NCBI GenBank assembly: GCA_903885605.1
Contig: CAISJD010000037.1
Span: forward strand, 1-41,197
Reading direction: 5' to 3'
DNA: 41,197 nt
Origin: an uncultured Chthonomonas sp.
GTDB taxonomy: Bacteria > Armatimonadota > Chthonomonadetes > Chthonomonadales > CAJBBX01
In this document: positions 25,636-33,669 of the stretch, in pieces
Layout of the letters: every line of letters begins with the position of its first letter
How positions within the stretch are numbered: the first letter of the stretch is position 1
Notes under the pieces: model-generated
What the model saw: only the letters and a program-made list of their open reading frames with translations
The model's database searches: none
What the model was told of the DNA's origin: nothing
Made by a program: the position numbers and the translations under genes

Positions 25636-26294
25636 GTGCACATCGAGTTTCTTGTCGAAGATGCGTCGGGCAAGGCGCTTCTTGAGGCGCTCCTGCCGCG
25701 GCTACTCACGGCGGGGGAGGCAGGCACTTCGTACCGCATCCATGCATATATAAGGGCCTCGGGGCCTTTCCGAAGGGCCTGAGCCAGCCTCGGGACGCCC
25801 GTAAGCGCCACCTGCTCGCGCAGCTTCCGAAACTCCTTGGTGGCTATGCGGCGACCCCTGGCATAGACGCGGTTGTGGTCGTGCTGGACCTGCTCGGGGA
25901 CGACTGCGTTGCTTTCCGCCGGCAACTTGAGCGCGTCGCTGAGGATGCAGGGCTCCCAGGCACGCTCTTCCGGATAGCCATCGAGGAGGTCGAGGCCTGG
26001 TACCTGGGCGATCGCGAGGCACTGGCCCTGGCATACACCAGGTTCAGGTCCAAGGCCCTGGTGGACCACGAGCAGGACAGCTTGGGCGGAACCTGGGAGC
26101 GCCTAGCCGAGGCCGTGTATGACGGCGGCGCTCGGCCTCTCGTGAGGGCCGGGTACGCCGCCATCGGTCTGGCAAAGGCCGAGTGGGCCCGCGCCATCGG
26201 ACCGCACATGGCCATGGACCGGAACGCCTCCGCAAGCTTCTGCAAGTTCCGCGACGGCATCAGGCGGCTACTCGCGACCGCGAGCACTCCATGA
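25636..26294 (+). pseudogene. DUF4276 (TOPRIM-like) protein, frameshifted by a 2-bp AT expansion
   Basis: The frame from the GTG at 25636 reads VHIEFLVEDASGKALLEALL, the conserved DUF4276 opening with a TOPRIM-like Glu, up to YRIHAY. It then hits a TGA at about 25780. The minus-one frame picks up exactly at that point as KGLGAFPKGLSQPRDARKR. It continues to VVVVLDLLGDDCVAF (acidic TOPRIM-like cluster), FRIAIEEVEAWYLGD, DSLGGTWERLAEAV, IGPHMAMDRNASASF and FRDGIRRL, all family hallmarks. Removing one AT from TATATAAG at 25747-25754 restores a single 218-residue frame, the usual family length. Stop TGA overlaps the helicase ATG (ATGA, 26291-26294). It is either a true lesion, a sequencing error or a recoding site. 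Domain identity is confident; TOPRIM relationship is from knowledge of the family. Confidence 0.85.
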
Positions 26295-28348
26295 GGTCTC
26301 GGGTCACGGACACCCTTACGCAGAGCCTGGCGGAGTTGGACCCCAAGTTCCGCAAGGCGGCATAGGCCACGGCCTTCGAGCTGCAGATGGACCCGAGCGG
26401 CGCCGGGATGAGCTTCCACCGGCTCGATAAGGTGCGCGACAAGCGCTTCTGGTCGGTGCGGGTGAACAGCGATGTGCGGCTCATCGTCCACCGCACGGAC
26501 GGTTGCCTCATGCTCTGCTACGTGGACCATCACGACCTCGCCTACCGCTGGGCCGAGCGCCGCGTGCTGGAGAACCACCCCGTGACCGGCGCCGCGCAGT
26601 TCGTGGAGGTCTGCGAGCGCATCGAGGAGGTGGTGGTACCCAGCTTCGTGCCGGCGCCTCCCGCCCCGAAGCCCAAGGCCCTGGCCCATGTGTCGGACGC
26701 CGACCTGCTGGCCCACGGCGTGCCGGAGGACTGGCTGGAAGCCGTGCGGCAAGCCGACGAGGAGACGATCCTCGACGTGGCACAGCATCTGCCCGCCGAG
26801 GCGGCAGAAGCGGTGCTGCAGTGGAGCACCCACTCGCAACCCGACCCGCCCGCCGAGCCGACCGATGGCGACGGCTTTGCGCACCCGGACGCCCAACGAC
26901 GGTTCCGCCTGGTAGCCACGCAGGAGGAACTGCAGGCTGCCCTGGACGCGCCCTGGCTTGCCTGGACCGTCTTCCTGCACCCTGCCCAGCGCGCCTGCGT
27001 GGAGAAGGCCTACAACGGGCCCGCCCGCATATCGGGCTCGGCCGGCACCGGCAAGACGGTAGTGGCGCTGCACCGCGCCGCCCACCTTGCCCGGCGGCAC
27101 GAACAGGCCGAGGTGCTGCTCACCACCTTCTCCGACGCGTTGGCGCACCTCCTGCGTCGGCACCTCGGCACGCTGCTGGCGCAGGAACCGCGTGTTGCGG
27201 AGCGTATTACCGTGCGCCCGCTGGACGCCGTAGCCGAACGGCTTTACGGCGCCGTGCTGGGCCCGTGCGCCCTGGCGCCGGCCGCCGACGTGGAGCGCTT
27301 CGCCGCCGAAGCGGTGTCGGCCTCACCGGGCTGCACGTTCAGCGCCGGCTTCGTTATGGCCGAATGGCTGGAGGTGGTGGATGCCCAGCGCATCATCGAC
27401 TGGGATGGCTACCGGTCGGCCAACCGGCGCGGGCGGCGCATCCGGCTGACGGAGGCCCAGCGCGGGGCCTGCTGGGACGCGCTGTCACAGATCAACGGCC
27501 GCATGGCCGCCTCGGGGATCATCACCAGGTCCGGCCTCTACGCGGCTCTGGCGCACCACTTCCGAACCGGTAGATCGCCATACGAGTACGTGGTGGTCGA
27601 CGAGGCCCAGGATGTCAGCGCCGCCCAACTCCGGTTTCTCGCAGCACTGGTGGGCAACCGCCCCGATGGGCTCTTCTTCGCAGGCGACCTGGGCCAGCGC
27701 ATCTTCCAGAGGCCTTTCTCGTGGTCCGAGCAGGGCGTCGAAGTCCGAGGGCGATCGAGGACGCTGCGCGTGAACTACCGGACCTCGCACCAGATACGGG
27801 CGCAGGCCGACCGGCTACTGGACCCTGAACTGCGCGATGTGGACGGCAATGCCGAGAGCCGCGACGGCACGGTCTCGGTCTTCCAGGGGCCGGCGCCGCA
27901 CGTGGAGGTCCACGCCACCGCTGACGAGGAGCGCGACGCGGTGGCCGCCTGGCTGGGCGAATTGCCGGCCGGCGGCATCGGCCCCGGCGAGGTGGGGCTC
28001 TTCGTGCGAACGGCGGCGCAGATCGGTCGGGCTGAGGCCGCCGCGGCGCAGGCAGGGCTACCCTACGTGGTGCTCGATGAGCGGGTTGAGATACCCGAGG
28101 AGCGTGCGGTCATCTGCACCATGCACCTGGCCAAGGGCCTTGAGTACCGCGCCGTGGCTGTGATGGCCTGCGACCAGGATGTGCTCCCCGATTCCGAACG
28201 CCTTGGCGCCGCCGCCGATGAGTCCGATCTGGACGAGGCCTACAACGGCGAGCGCCGCCTGCTCTACGTCGCCTGCACCCGTGCACGGGACCGGCTCCTG
28301 GTCACTGCCGTTGCGCCCGGCTCGGAGTACCTGGAAGACATGCGGTAG
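26291..28348 (+). pseudogene. RelE-fold/UvrD-like SF1 helicase interrupted by an in-frame TAG
   Basis: The complete frame from the ATG at 26291 encodes MRSRVTDTLTQSLAELDPK..RKAA, then TAG at 26363-26365, then ATAFELQMDPSGAG onward without a break to 28348. The downstream part alone is open from the ATG at 26387 (653 residues). Helicase motifs are complete: Walker A SGSAGTGKT, DEAQD, FAGDLGQRIF, LRVNYRTS, TMHLAKGLEY and LLYVACTRARDR. The N-terminal about 100 residues (FWSVRVNSDVRLIVHR, LCYVDHHDLAYRWAERR) are the RelE/ParE-fold cap seen in a known group of UvrD-like helicases. The TAG falls where homologs usually carry Lys, so a single AAG-to-TAG change explains it. Restart at 26387 would lose the first RelE helices. 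It plays the GajB-like role in the operon. Confidence 0.85.
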
Positions 28349-28546
28349 GGCCTGCGACTGACCCTCCAGCGCCGCTTGAGTTATGCGGAGTCTAGCGAGT
28401 TTGCTTTGCGCGCGCCGGCGTCGACTGGAGGCCGTGTGGCCTGGAGCCCCACCTACAGCGACACGGCCTTCACGGCGCCGCTCTTCGGCGAGTTCATGCG
28501 TCGCGCTATGCCGGGCGATGGGTGGCGCGTCTGGGCTGAGGGCGCC

Positions 28547-30958
28547 CTACCTCGCCAGCTTCTCCAGCAGGTCGATCGCCTCGATGCGCAGCTTGTCCGC
28601 CGCGTTGCGGTCCTTGGCGTCCTTCCAGAGGATGCTGCGGCAGTCCCGGGCCTCGACCACGGCGCGGACGCCGTCGCTGAGGAGGGTCCGGGCGCGGGCG
28701 ACTTGGTCCGGGTGGCGTCCCGCGCCGTCGGCCTTGTCGGCGGCTTCGCGTAGCTGGGTCAGCGTCTGGTAGTCGTAGAGGCCCTCGCGGATCGCCTCCA
28801 TATGCTTGGACGTGGTGCATCCTTCGGCGTCGAGGAACTGCGGGCTGTAGCCGGTGCCGGACGCGGCGGGCTCGTTCCATGAGGAGCCGCCGCCGCTGTC
28901 GGCGAAGGACCAGTACCCGATGTGGATCGCGCCGTAGCGGAAGGCGTCCCATGCCTGCAGGCGATGGTAGCTGTAGGGGTCCAGCGACCGCACCGGGCCG
29001 GAGCAGCTGTAGAACGCCAGCCGCTTCCCGGCCTTCTGCTGGGCCAGGTAGACCCGCTCGAACGCCGCGCGGTTGGTGATCCACTCCGTACGGTTTGGGC
29101 AGAGGATGTCCGAGACGGCCAGCATCTCCGGGCCGGCCTGGCCGGGTGTGGGCGGGATGGGGTCTTCGAAGAGGACCACGCCGGGCTGGGCGGCCTTGAT
29201 GACGCGTCCGTACCCCGCCACGTTGGCGTAGTCGCCCGCGTTGCGCGGCTCATCGGTGATGAGCAGCCCCAGGCGGCCCGGTTGAATGGAACGTGAGGCC
29301 AGGTGGCGGACCCAGAAGGTGATCCACTCGGAGATGCGCAGCTCCTCGGCGGCCGTCTGCGGCGCCGGGGGCGGCAGGTTGGCGAAGACGAAGTAGGACC
29401 GCGCATCGGGCCAGCGCGCCAGCCAGACGTCCATGGCGGCCGTGCTGGGCGGCGCCACCATGTGGCCCTCCGCGTCGTGCTTCCCGAACGGCATCACGTC
29501 AGCGCCGGCCCAGGGCGCGTCGACGTAGTAGCGCCGCAGGAAGCGCACCACGTCGGGGAGGGCCTGCTTGGTGATGCCCATGGTCGGGCCATGCGTGTAG
29601 TCCCAGCCTCCCAGCGAGAGCGTCGGCCGCTCCATCACCACGCTGGAGACCGACACCGCAAGCGGCACTCGGGCCAGCCGTTTGCCGCCCGCTTCCAGCG
29701 AGAGCGATCCCTTCCACCTCCCGGGGGGCAGCAGGAAGCTGTCAGCGCTGATCCAGATTTGGCGGGTCATGCCGCTGGGCACGTCGATGATCCAGCCGTC
29801 ACGGGACCGGCCGGCGCCGGTCAGGGCGGAGGCGACAGGCGGTCCGGCGTTGGTGGCGGTCCAGGTGGCCTCCGAGACCGTGAGCCAGTCCGGCGTGTCG
29901 CCTCCGGGCAGGCCGGACGTCGTGATGCGGAGGGCGAGATCCTGCCCCTGCGGGTTGGTGATGTTCAGCACGGCGCCCCGTTGTTCACCGCGCAGCACCT
30001 GCAGGCTCAGGGCGGGCTTCCGGGCGTGCTCGGGCGGCGTGTCGCCGGGGTCCAGGGGATCCCAGGGGCCGGTCTGCCAGACGGTGACCTTGAGGCCCTG
30101 CGCGCGCCACGCGGCAGCGCGCGCTCGCATGACCCGGCGGTGGGCCTCCGAGTAGGGCAGGGTCAGGCGTGCGCCCGGCCCCGGCGCGCCGGAGGCGGCC
30201 GTCTGGAGGGCATCACCCAGATCACGCTTGACGCCGTCCGCGGCGGCGGCGGATCGCGGTGTGGCGGCCAACCGGGTGTGAACGGAGTCGGCGTCAGCCT
30301 GGATTGCACGGAGGACGTAGTTCGCCACGCGTCCGTTGAGGAAGTCGGCCAGGGCGTCTGTGACCGCCGCGCCCTGCCGGGGTTGGTTCAGCAGGGCCGC
30401 GTCGCCGCGGTAGACCTCCACCTCGTCGCAGAAGATGAAGGGACCCGGCGTCGACACGAGGAGCGTCACGTACCGCCCCCGGCAGCGGAGCGCGTCGGTC
30501 ACGTAGCGATGGGTGGCGTACTCCTGGGTCGGCGGCGTGCCGCCCGCCGCGCTGAGGTCCACCAGATCGCCGCAGGGCCACCATGCTGCACCGTCATCGG
30601 AGGCGTAGAGCGCGATGCGGTCCGGCCACTCCACCCCGCCCCGGCCGGCCGCCGTGCTGTAGGAGGCCCCGCCGATGGGCTGTACGCTCCCCAGATCCAC
30701 GGTGACGCGCACCGGACGCGCGTTCTGCCAGCCCACCGTGGAGAGCTGCGTCCAGAAGTAGTCCTTCGTAACCTCGCCGTCGGTGGGCTGCGCGGCGTCG
30801 CCCTCATCGGTGCAGAGCGGGTAGTTGGGCGCGGGCGAGAAGGTGACGGGTCGGTGTAGCGCGAGGTTGACCCGGGCATGGGCAGGGGTAGCCTGCCGGA
30901 CGTGCCCCAGCGCCAGACAGGCCACCAGCGCCGCCGCAGAACAGACCTTGAGGATCAC
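28547..30958 (-). CDS. Exported GH123/DUF4091-like enzyme with discoidin domain
   Basis: Protein of 803 residues starting at a GTG (30958) with GGGAGG six bases upstream. The N-terminus MILKVCSAAALVAC has a good lipobox (LVAC), so it may be a lipoprotein. Residues about 30-190 form an F5/8 type C (discoidin) carbohydrate-binding domain (ARVNLALHRPVTFSP, TVDLGSVQPIGGASY, RYVTLLVSTPG). The C-terminal half matches DUF4091/GH123-like barrels: GITKQALPDVVRFLRRYYVD, then LLITDEPRNAGDYAN, where the adjacent Asp-Glu pair is the catalytic pair of GH123 beta-N-acetylgalactosaminidases. Later come AWDAFRYGAIHIGYWSF and IREGLYDYQTLTQLREA, typical of the family C-terminus. Hexosaminidase activity is plausible but not shown. 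It converges on the helicase gene across a 198-base gap in which I see no gene. Confidence 0.82.
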   Translation of the reverse strand: MILKVCSAAALVACLALGHVRQATPAHARVNLALHRPVTFSPAPNYPLCTDEGDAAQPTDGEVTKDYFWTQLSTVGWQNARPVRVTVDLGSVQPIGGASYSTAAGRGGVEWPDRIALYASDDGAAWWPCGDLVDLSAAGGTPPTQEYATHRYVTDALRCRGRYVTLLVSTPGPFIFCDEVEVYRGDAALLNQPRQGAAVTDALADFLNGRVANYVLRAIQADADSVHTRLAATPRSAAAADGVKRDLGDALQTAASGAPGPGARLTLPYSEAHRRVMRARAAAWRAQGLKVTVWQTGPWDPLDPGDTPPEHARKPALSLQVLRGEQRGAVLNITNPQGQDLALRITTSGLPGGDTPDWLTVSEATWTATNAGPPVASALTGAGRSRDGWIIDVPSGMTRQIWISADSFLLPPGRWKGSLSLEAGGKRLARVPLAVSVSSVVMERPTLSLGGWDYTHGPTMGITKQALPDVVRFLRRYYVDAPWAGADVMPFGKHDAEGHMVAPPSTAAMDVWLARWPDARSYFVFANLPPPAPQTAAEELRISEWITFWVRHLASRSIQPGRLGLLITDEPRNAGDYANVAGYGRVIKAAQPGVVLFEDPIPPTPGQAGPEMLAVSDILCPNRTEWITNRAAFERVYLAQQKAGKRLAFYSCSGPVRSLDPYSYHRLQAWDAFRYGAIHIGYWSFADSGGGSSWNEPAASGTGYSPQFLDAEGCTTSKHMEAIREGLYDYQTLTQLREAADKADGAGRHPDQVARARTLLSDGVRAVVEARDCRSILWKDAKDRNAADKLRIEAIDLLEKLAR

Positions 30959-31113
30959 CTCTCACCTCCCCACTCGCCGCCGCCGTCCCCGGTTCGCGCC
31001 GAGGCTATCTAGTTTACGCCGATCAGGCCGCCGCCGTTCGATGCGGCCTCACGCTGGGAGGTAGAGTGAACAAGCGCGGAACCTTCCGCGCCGGGCGCAA
31101 GCGGGGGGCAAGC

Positions 31114-31869
31114 ATGGACCGTCGTGTGGTGATCGTGACCGGAGGGGCGCAGGGAATCGGGTTCGGGATCGCGCGGTGCTTCGCGGAGACCGGGGCGGCG
31201 CTCGTGCTGGCCGACCTGAGCGCCGAGAGAGCCGAGGAGGCCGCCGCGCGCCTCCGGGCCGACCACGGCATCGAGGCGCTGGCCGTGGGCTGCGATGTGG
31301 CGGTTCGCGGCGATGTCGAGACCATGGCCGCCGCAGCCGTGGAGGCGTTCGGCGGGATCGACGTGCTGATCAACAACGCCGGCATCTGCCCCTTCGTCCA
31401 TATCATGGAGATGGCCCCCGAGACGTGGCAGCGGACGCTGGACGTGAACCTCACCGGCGCGTTCCACTGCACCCAGGTGGTCGCCCGGCGGATGATCAAG
31501 CAGGGGCGCGGAGGGCGCATCGTCACCATCACGTCGCTGGCCGAGAACGTCACCGCGCCGACGCAGGTCGACTACGGGGCTTCCAAGGGCGGCGTGCGGA
31601 TGATGGTCGTGGGCTTCGCCACGGCGCTGGGACCACACGGGATCACCTGCAACGCGGTGGCTCCGGGCATGATCCTGACGCCCATGACCGCCCACCACTG
31701 GGAGCAGCCCGGCCCGGCGGAGTTCATCAAGACGCGGGTGCCCTTGGGTCGGATCGGCACGCCCACCGACGTGGGCCGGGCCTGTGTCTTCCTGGCCTCG
31801 CCCGAGGCCGAATACATCAGCGGCGTGACGCTGCGTGTGGACGGCGGCCACCAGGCCGTCTGCGCGTAA
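31114..31869 (+). CDS. Short-chain dehydrogenase/reductase (SDR), first of a pair
   Basis: Classical SDR of 251 residues: cofactor loop TGGAQGIGFGIA, Asp at the end of strand 2 (LVLADLS, suggesting NAD preference), NNAG, and the catalytic Ser-Tyr-Lys in ITSLAENV...VDYGASKGG with the Ser 13 residues before the Tyr. The C-terminal GRIGTPTDVGRACVFLASPE and ISGVTLRVDGG are standard. I take the ATG at 31114 (G-run upstream) because homology begins there; a GTG at 31066 with GGGAGG four bases upstream would add 16 basic residues. A second SDR follows after 11 bases, so the two form an operon. Substrate is probably a sugar or sugar acid; that is an inference from context. Confidence 0.88.
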   Translation: MDRRVVIVTGGAQGIGFGIARCFAETGAALVLADLSAERAEEAAARLRADHGIEALAVGCDVAVRGDVETMAAAAVEAFGGIDVLINNAGICPFVHIMEMAPETWQRTLDVNLTGAFHCTQVVARRMIKQGRGGRIVTITSLAENVTAPTQVDYGASKGGVRMMVVGFATALGPHGITCNAVAPGMILTPMTAHHWEQPGPAEFIKTRVPLGRIGTPTDVGRACVFLASPEAEYISGVTLRVDGGHQAVCA

Positions 31870-31880
31870 GGAGGATCGGC

Positions 31881-32645
31881 ATGATCGGTATTGACCTGAG
31901 CGGCAAGGTGGCGGTGGTCACGGGCGGCAGCGGCGAACTGGGCCGCGTGATGGTGCGGACGCTGGCCCGGGCCGGGGCCCATGTGGCCGTCGGCTACCTC
32001 GGCAACCAGGCCAAGGCGCGGGAACTGGCCGACGAGGTGGCGGCGCTGGGCGTTCGCGCCGTGGCGGAGCAGGTCGACGTCACGGATCTGGCCTCGGTAA
32101 CGGCGATGCGCGACCGCGTGGCCGGATCGCTGGGCGCCGCGGACATCATCGTCAACAACGCCGTCATCCAGTACAACTGGGTCAGCGTGCTGGAGCAGGG
32201 CATCGAGGACTACGAGAGCCAGTTCCGCTCCTGTGTGCTCCACAACGTCCACATGGCCAAGGCGTTCGTGCCGGCCATGCGCGAGAAGGGCTGGGGGCGC
32301 GTCATCGGCATCAACACCGAGTGCGCCATGCAGTGCGTCGGCGGCCAGTCGGCCTACGCGTCGGCCAAGCGGGGCATGGACGGCGTCCTGCGCGTGCTGG
32401 CCCGCGAGGTGGGCGAGGGCGGCATCACGGTGAACCAGGTGGCGCCCGGTTGGACCGTCAGCGAGAACCGCGGCGCGGGCTCCAGCGAGGGCGAGATGGA
32501 GTATGTGCGGCGCATCCCGCTTCGTCGGCGAGGCACCGATCAGGAGATCGCCAACGTGGTGGCCTTCCTGGCCTCGGACCTGGCAAGCTACATCACCGGG
32601 GCCTACATCCCGGTCTCCGGCGGCAACGTGATGCCCACCATCTAG
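31881..32645 (+). CDS. SDR family oxidoreductase, second of a pair, variant active site
   Basis: Protein of 254 residues starting at the ATG at 31881 behind GGAGG (31870-31874). The fold is that of a classical SDR: VAVVTGGSGELGRVM, VDVTDLASV, SAYASAKRG with the Tyr-Lys pair, ITVNQVAPGWTVSEN and YITGAYIPVSGGNVM. Two hallmark positions differ: the usual NNAG is NNAV, and the catalytic Ser 13 residues before the Tyr is Thr (INTECAMQ). Thr can substitute in some SDRs, so activity may remain. It is co-transcribed with the preceding SDR; the two are clearly divergent rather than recent duplicates. Confidence 0.87.
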   Translation: MIGIDLSGKVAVVTGGSGELGRVMVRTLARAGAHVAVGYLGNQAKARELADEVAALGVRAVAEQVDVTDLASVTAMRDRVAGSLGAADIIVNNAVIQYNWVSVLEQGIEDYESQFRSCVLHNVHMAKAFVPAMREKGWGRVIGINTECAMQCVGGQSAYASAKRGMDGVLRVLAREVGEGGITVNQVAPGWTVSENRGAGSSEGEMEYVRRIPLRRRGTDQEIANVVAFLASDLASYITGAYIPVSGGNVMPTI

Positions 32646-32681
32646 CGACGGCCACCGGGCCGACAGCAAGGCACTGCATCC

Positions 32682-33560
32682 ATGAACCTTGGCCTGAACG
32701 ACCTCCATCCTGCCGTGGGCGACGTGCTGAAGGCGCGCGTCTGGCAGGTCAGCATGACCCACCAGAGCAAGCCGGAGGACGTCGAGCCGCGGCGCGTGCT
32801 CGCCAAGCGGTCGAAGCGGATAGGCTGGCGTATCGCCGCCGCGGTGCCGATCAGTATGCTGCTGGGCGCAGGCATCGGGGTCCTCTGTGGCGGCCACGGC
32901 GAGGAGATCGGGATCGCCACCGGCGTCACGGCCTACTTCGGCACGCTGGCCACGGTGATCGCTTCGGTCGCCGCGGGCAAGAGCAGCCGCAACAAGACGG
33001 TGACCGCGGAAGAGCTACGCTCCCTATCGCAGGGCGTCGAGCTGGGCTGGTCGGAGAAGGTCTACCTGGACACCGTCTGCGCGCTCATGGAGGCCGGCGG
33101 ACAGGTTGCCGACGATGTGGGCCGGAGCATCCTGCGGGCCGCCGGCGACCTGCTGGAGCAGGCTCGGTACGTTGGCGTGCGGCTTGAGCGCCTGCGGGCC
33201 GCCGCCAGCGCCTCCTCCGTGGCCGACCTCGCGGCTGAGCGCGACCGGCTGGCGGAGCGGGCCGAGCAGGCGATCGACGCCCAGGCTCGCGCCGATTTGG
33301 CCCAGAGCTTGAGGATGTGTGAGCAGCGCCTGCAAAACGCTCGCACACTGGAGCCGCTCATCGAGCGTCTGGACGCCCAGCGCGAGGTGATCCATCAGAC
33401 GCTGCTCTCCGTGCACTCCTCCGTATCGCGCCTGCAGGTGGCCCCGGCCGCGCTGGCCGCACCCGATGTGGAGGAGGTCCAGCGCGTGCTCGGCCAGGTG
33501 ACGGCGCAGACGAAGGCCGTGGAGGATGCGGTGCAGGAGGTCATGTCTTTGCGGGCTTAG
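32682..33560 (+). CDS. Two-TM membrane protein with a coiled-coil tail
   Basis: Protein of 292 residues of unknown function. Two hydrophobic segments lie around residues 49-69 and 76-97, preceded by a basic cluster (RRVLAKRSKR), giving a short membrane hairpin with both termini probably cytoplasmic. The remainder, from about 105 to the end, is almost all charged helix with heptad-like Leu/Ala spacing (LAAERDRLAERAEQAI, LIERLDAQREVIHQTL), a long coiled coil. I use the ATG at 32682, which lacks a strong ribosome site; the ATG at 32754 (MTHQSKPEDV) is an alternative. It may be a membrane-tethered scaffold; no specific family is recognised. Confidence 0.7.
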   Translation: MNLGLNDLHPAVGDVLKARVWQVSMTHQSKPEDVEPRRVLAKRSKRIGWRIAAAVPISMLLGAGIGVLCGGHGEEIGIATGVTAYFGTLATVIASVAAGKSSRNKTVTAEELRSLSQGVELGWSEKVYLDTVCALMEAGGQVADDVGRSILRAAGDLLEQARYVGVRLERLRAAASASSVADLAAERDRLAERAEQAIDAQARADLAQSLRMCEQRLQNARTLEPLIERLDAQREVIHQTLLSVHSSVSRLQVAPAALAAPDVEEVQRVLGQVTAQTKAVEDAVQEVMSLRA

Positions 33561-33589
33561 GAGGTACCTGCCTCCGTCCCGCCGCAGCG

Positions 33590-33598
33590 GGTACCATG
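33590..33598 (+). promoter_or_regulatory. Possible promoter box upstream of the discoidin-like exported gene
   Basis: GGTACCATG, about 70 bases before the start at 33670, in the 109-base gap after the coiled-coil gene. Identical to the box at 6360-6368 on the opposite strand. Confidence 0.3.
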
Positions 33599-33669
33599 GC
33601 CTTCAGTCTCGCCTGGGGCTCGGTCCACGTCGGCCGGGGCGCCTGCGCGGACGATAGGAGCCCGATGTG

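Noticed and set aside
25747-25754. Programmed ribosomal frameshift in the DUF4276 gene
   Set aside because: The site lacks a canonical X-XXY-YYZ heptamer and I saw no clear downstream stimulator, so a slippage mutation or sequence error is preferred. Kept as an alternative only.
28376-28753. TTG-initiated plus-strand frame after the helicase
   Set aside because: No ribosome site or family, and it runs into the antisense of the GH123-like gene.
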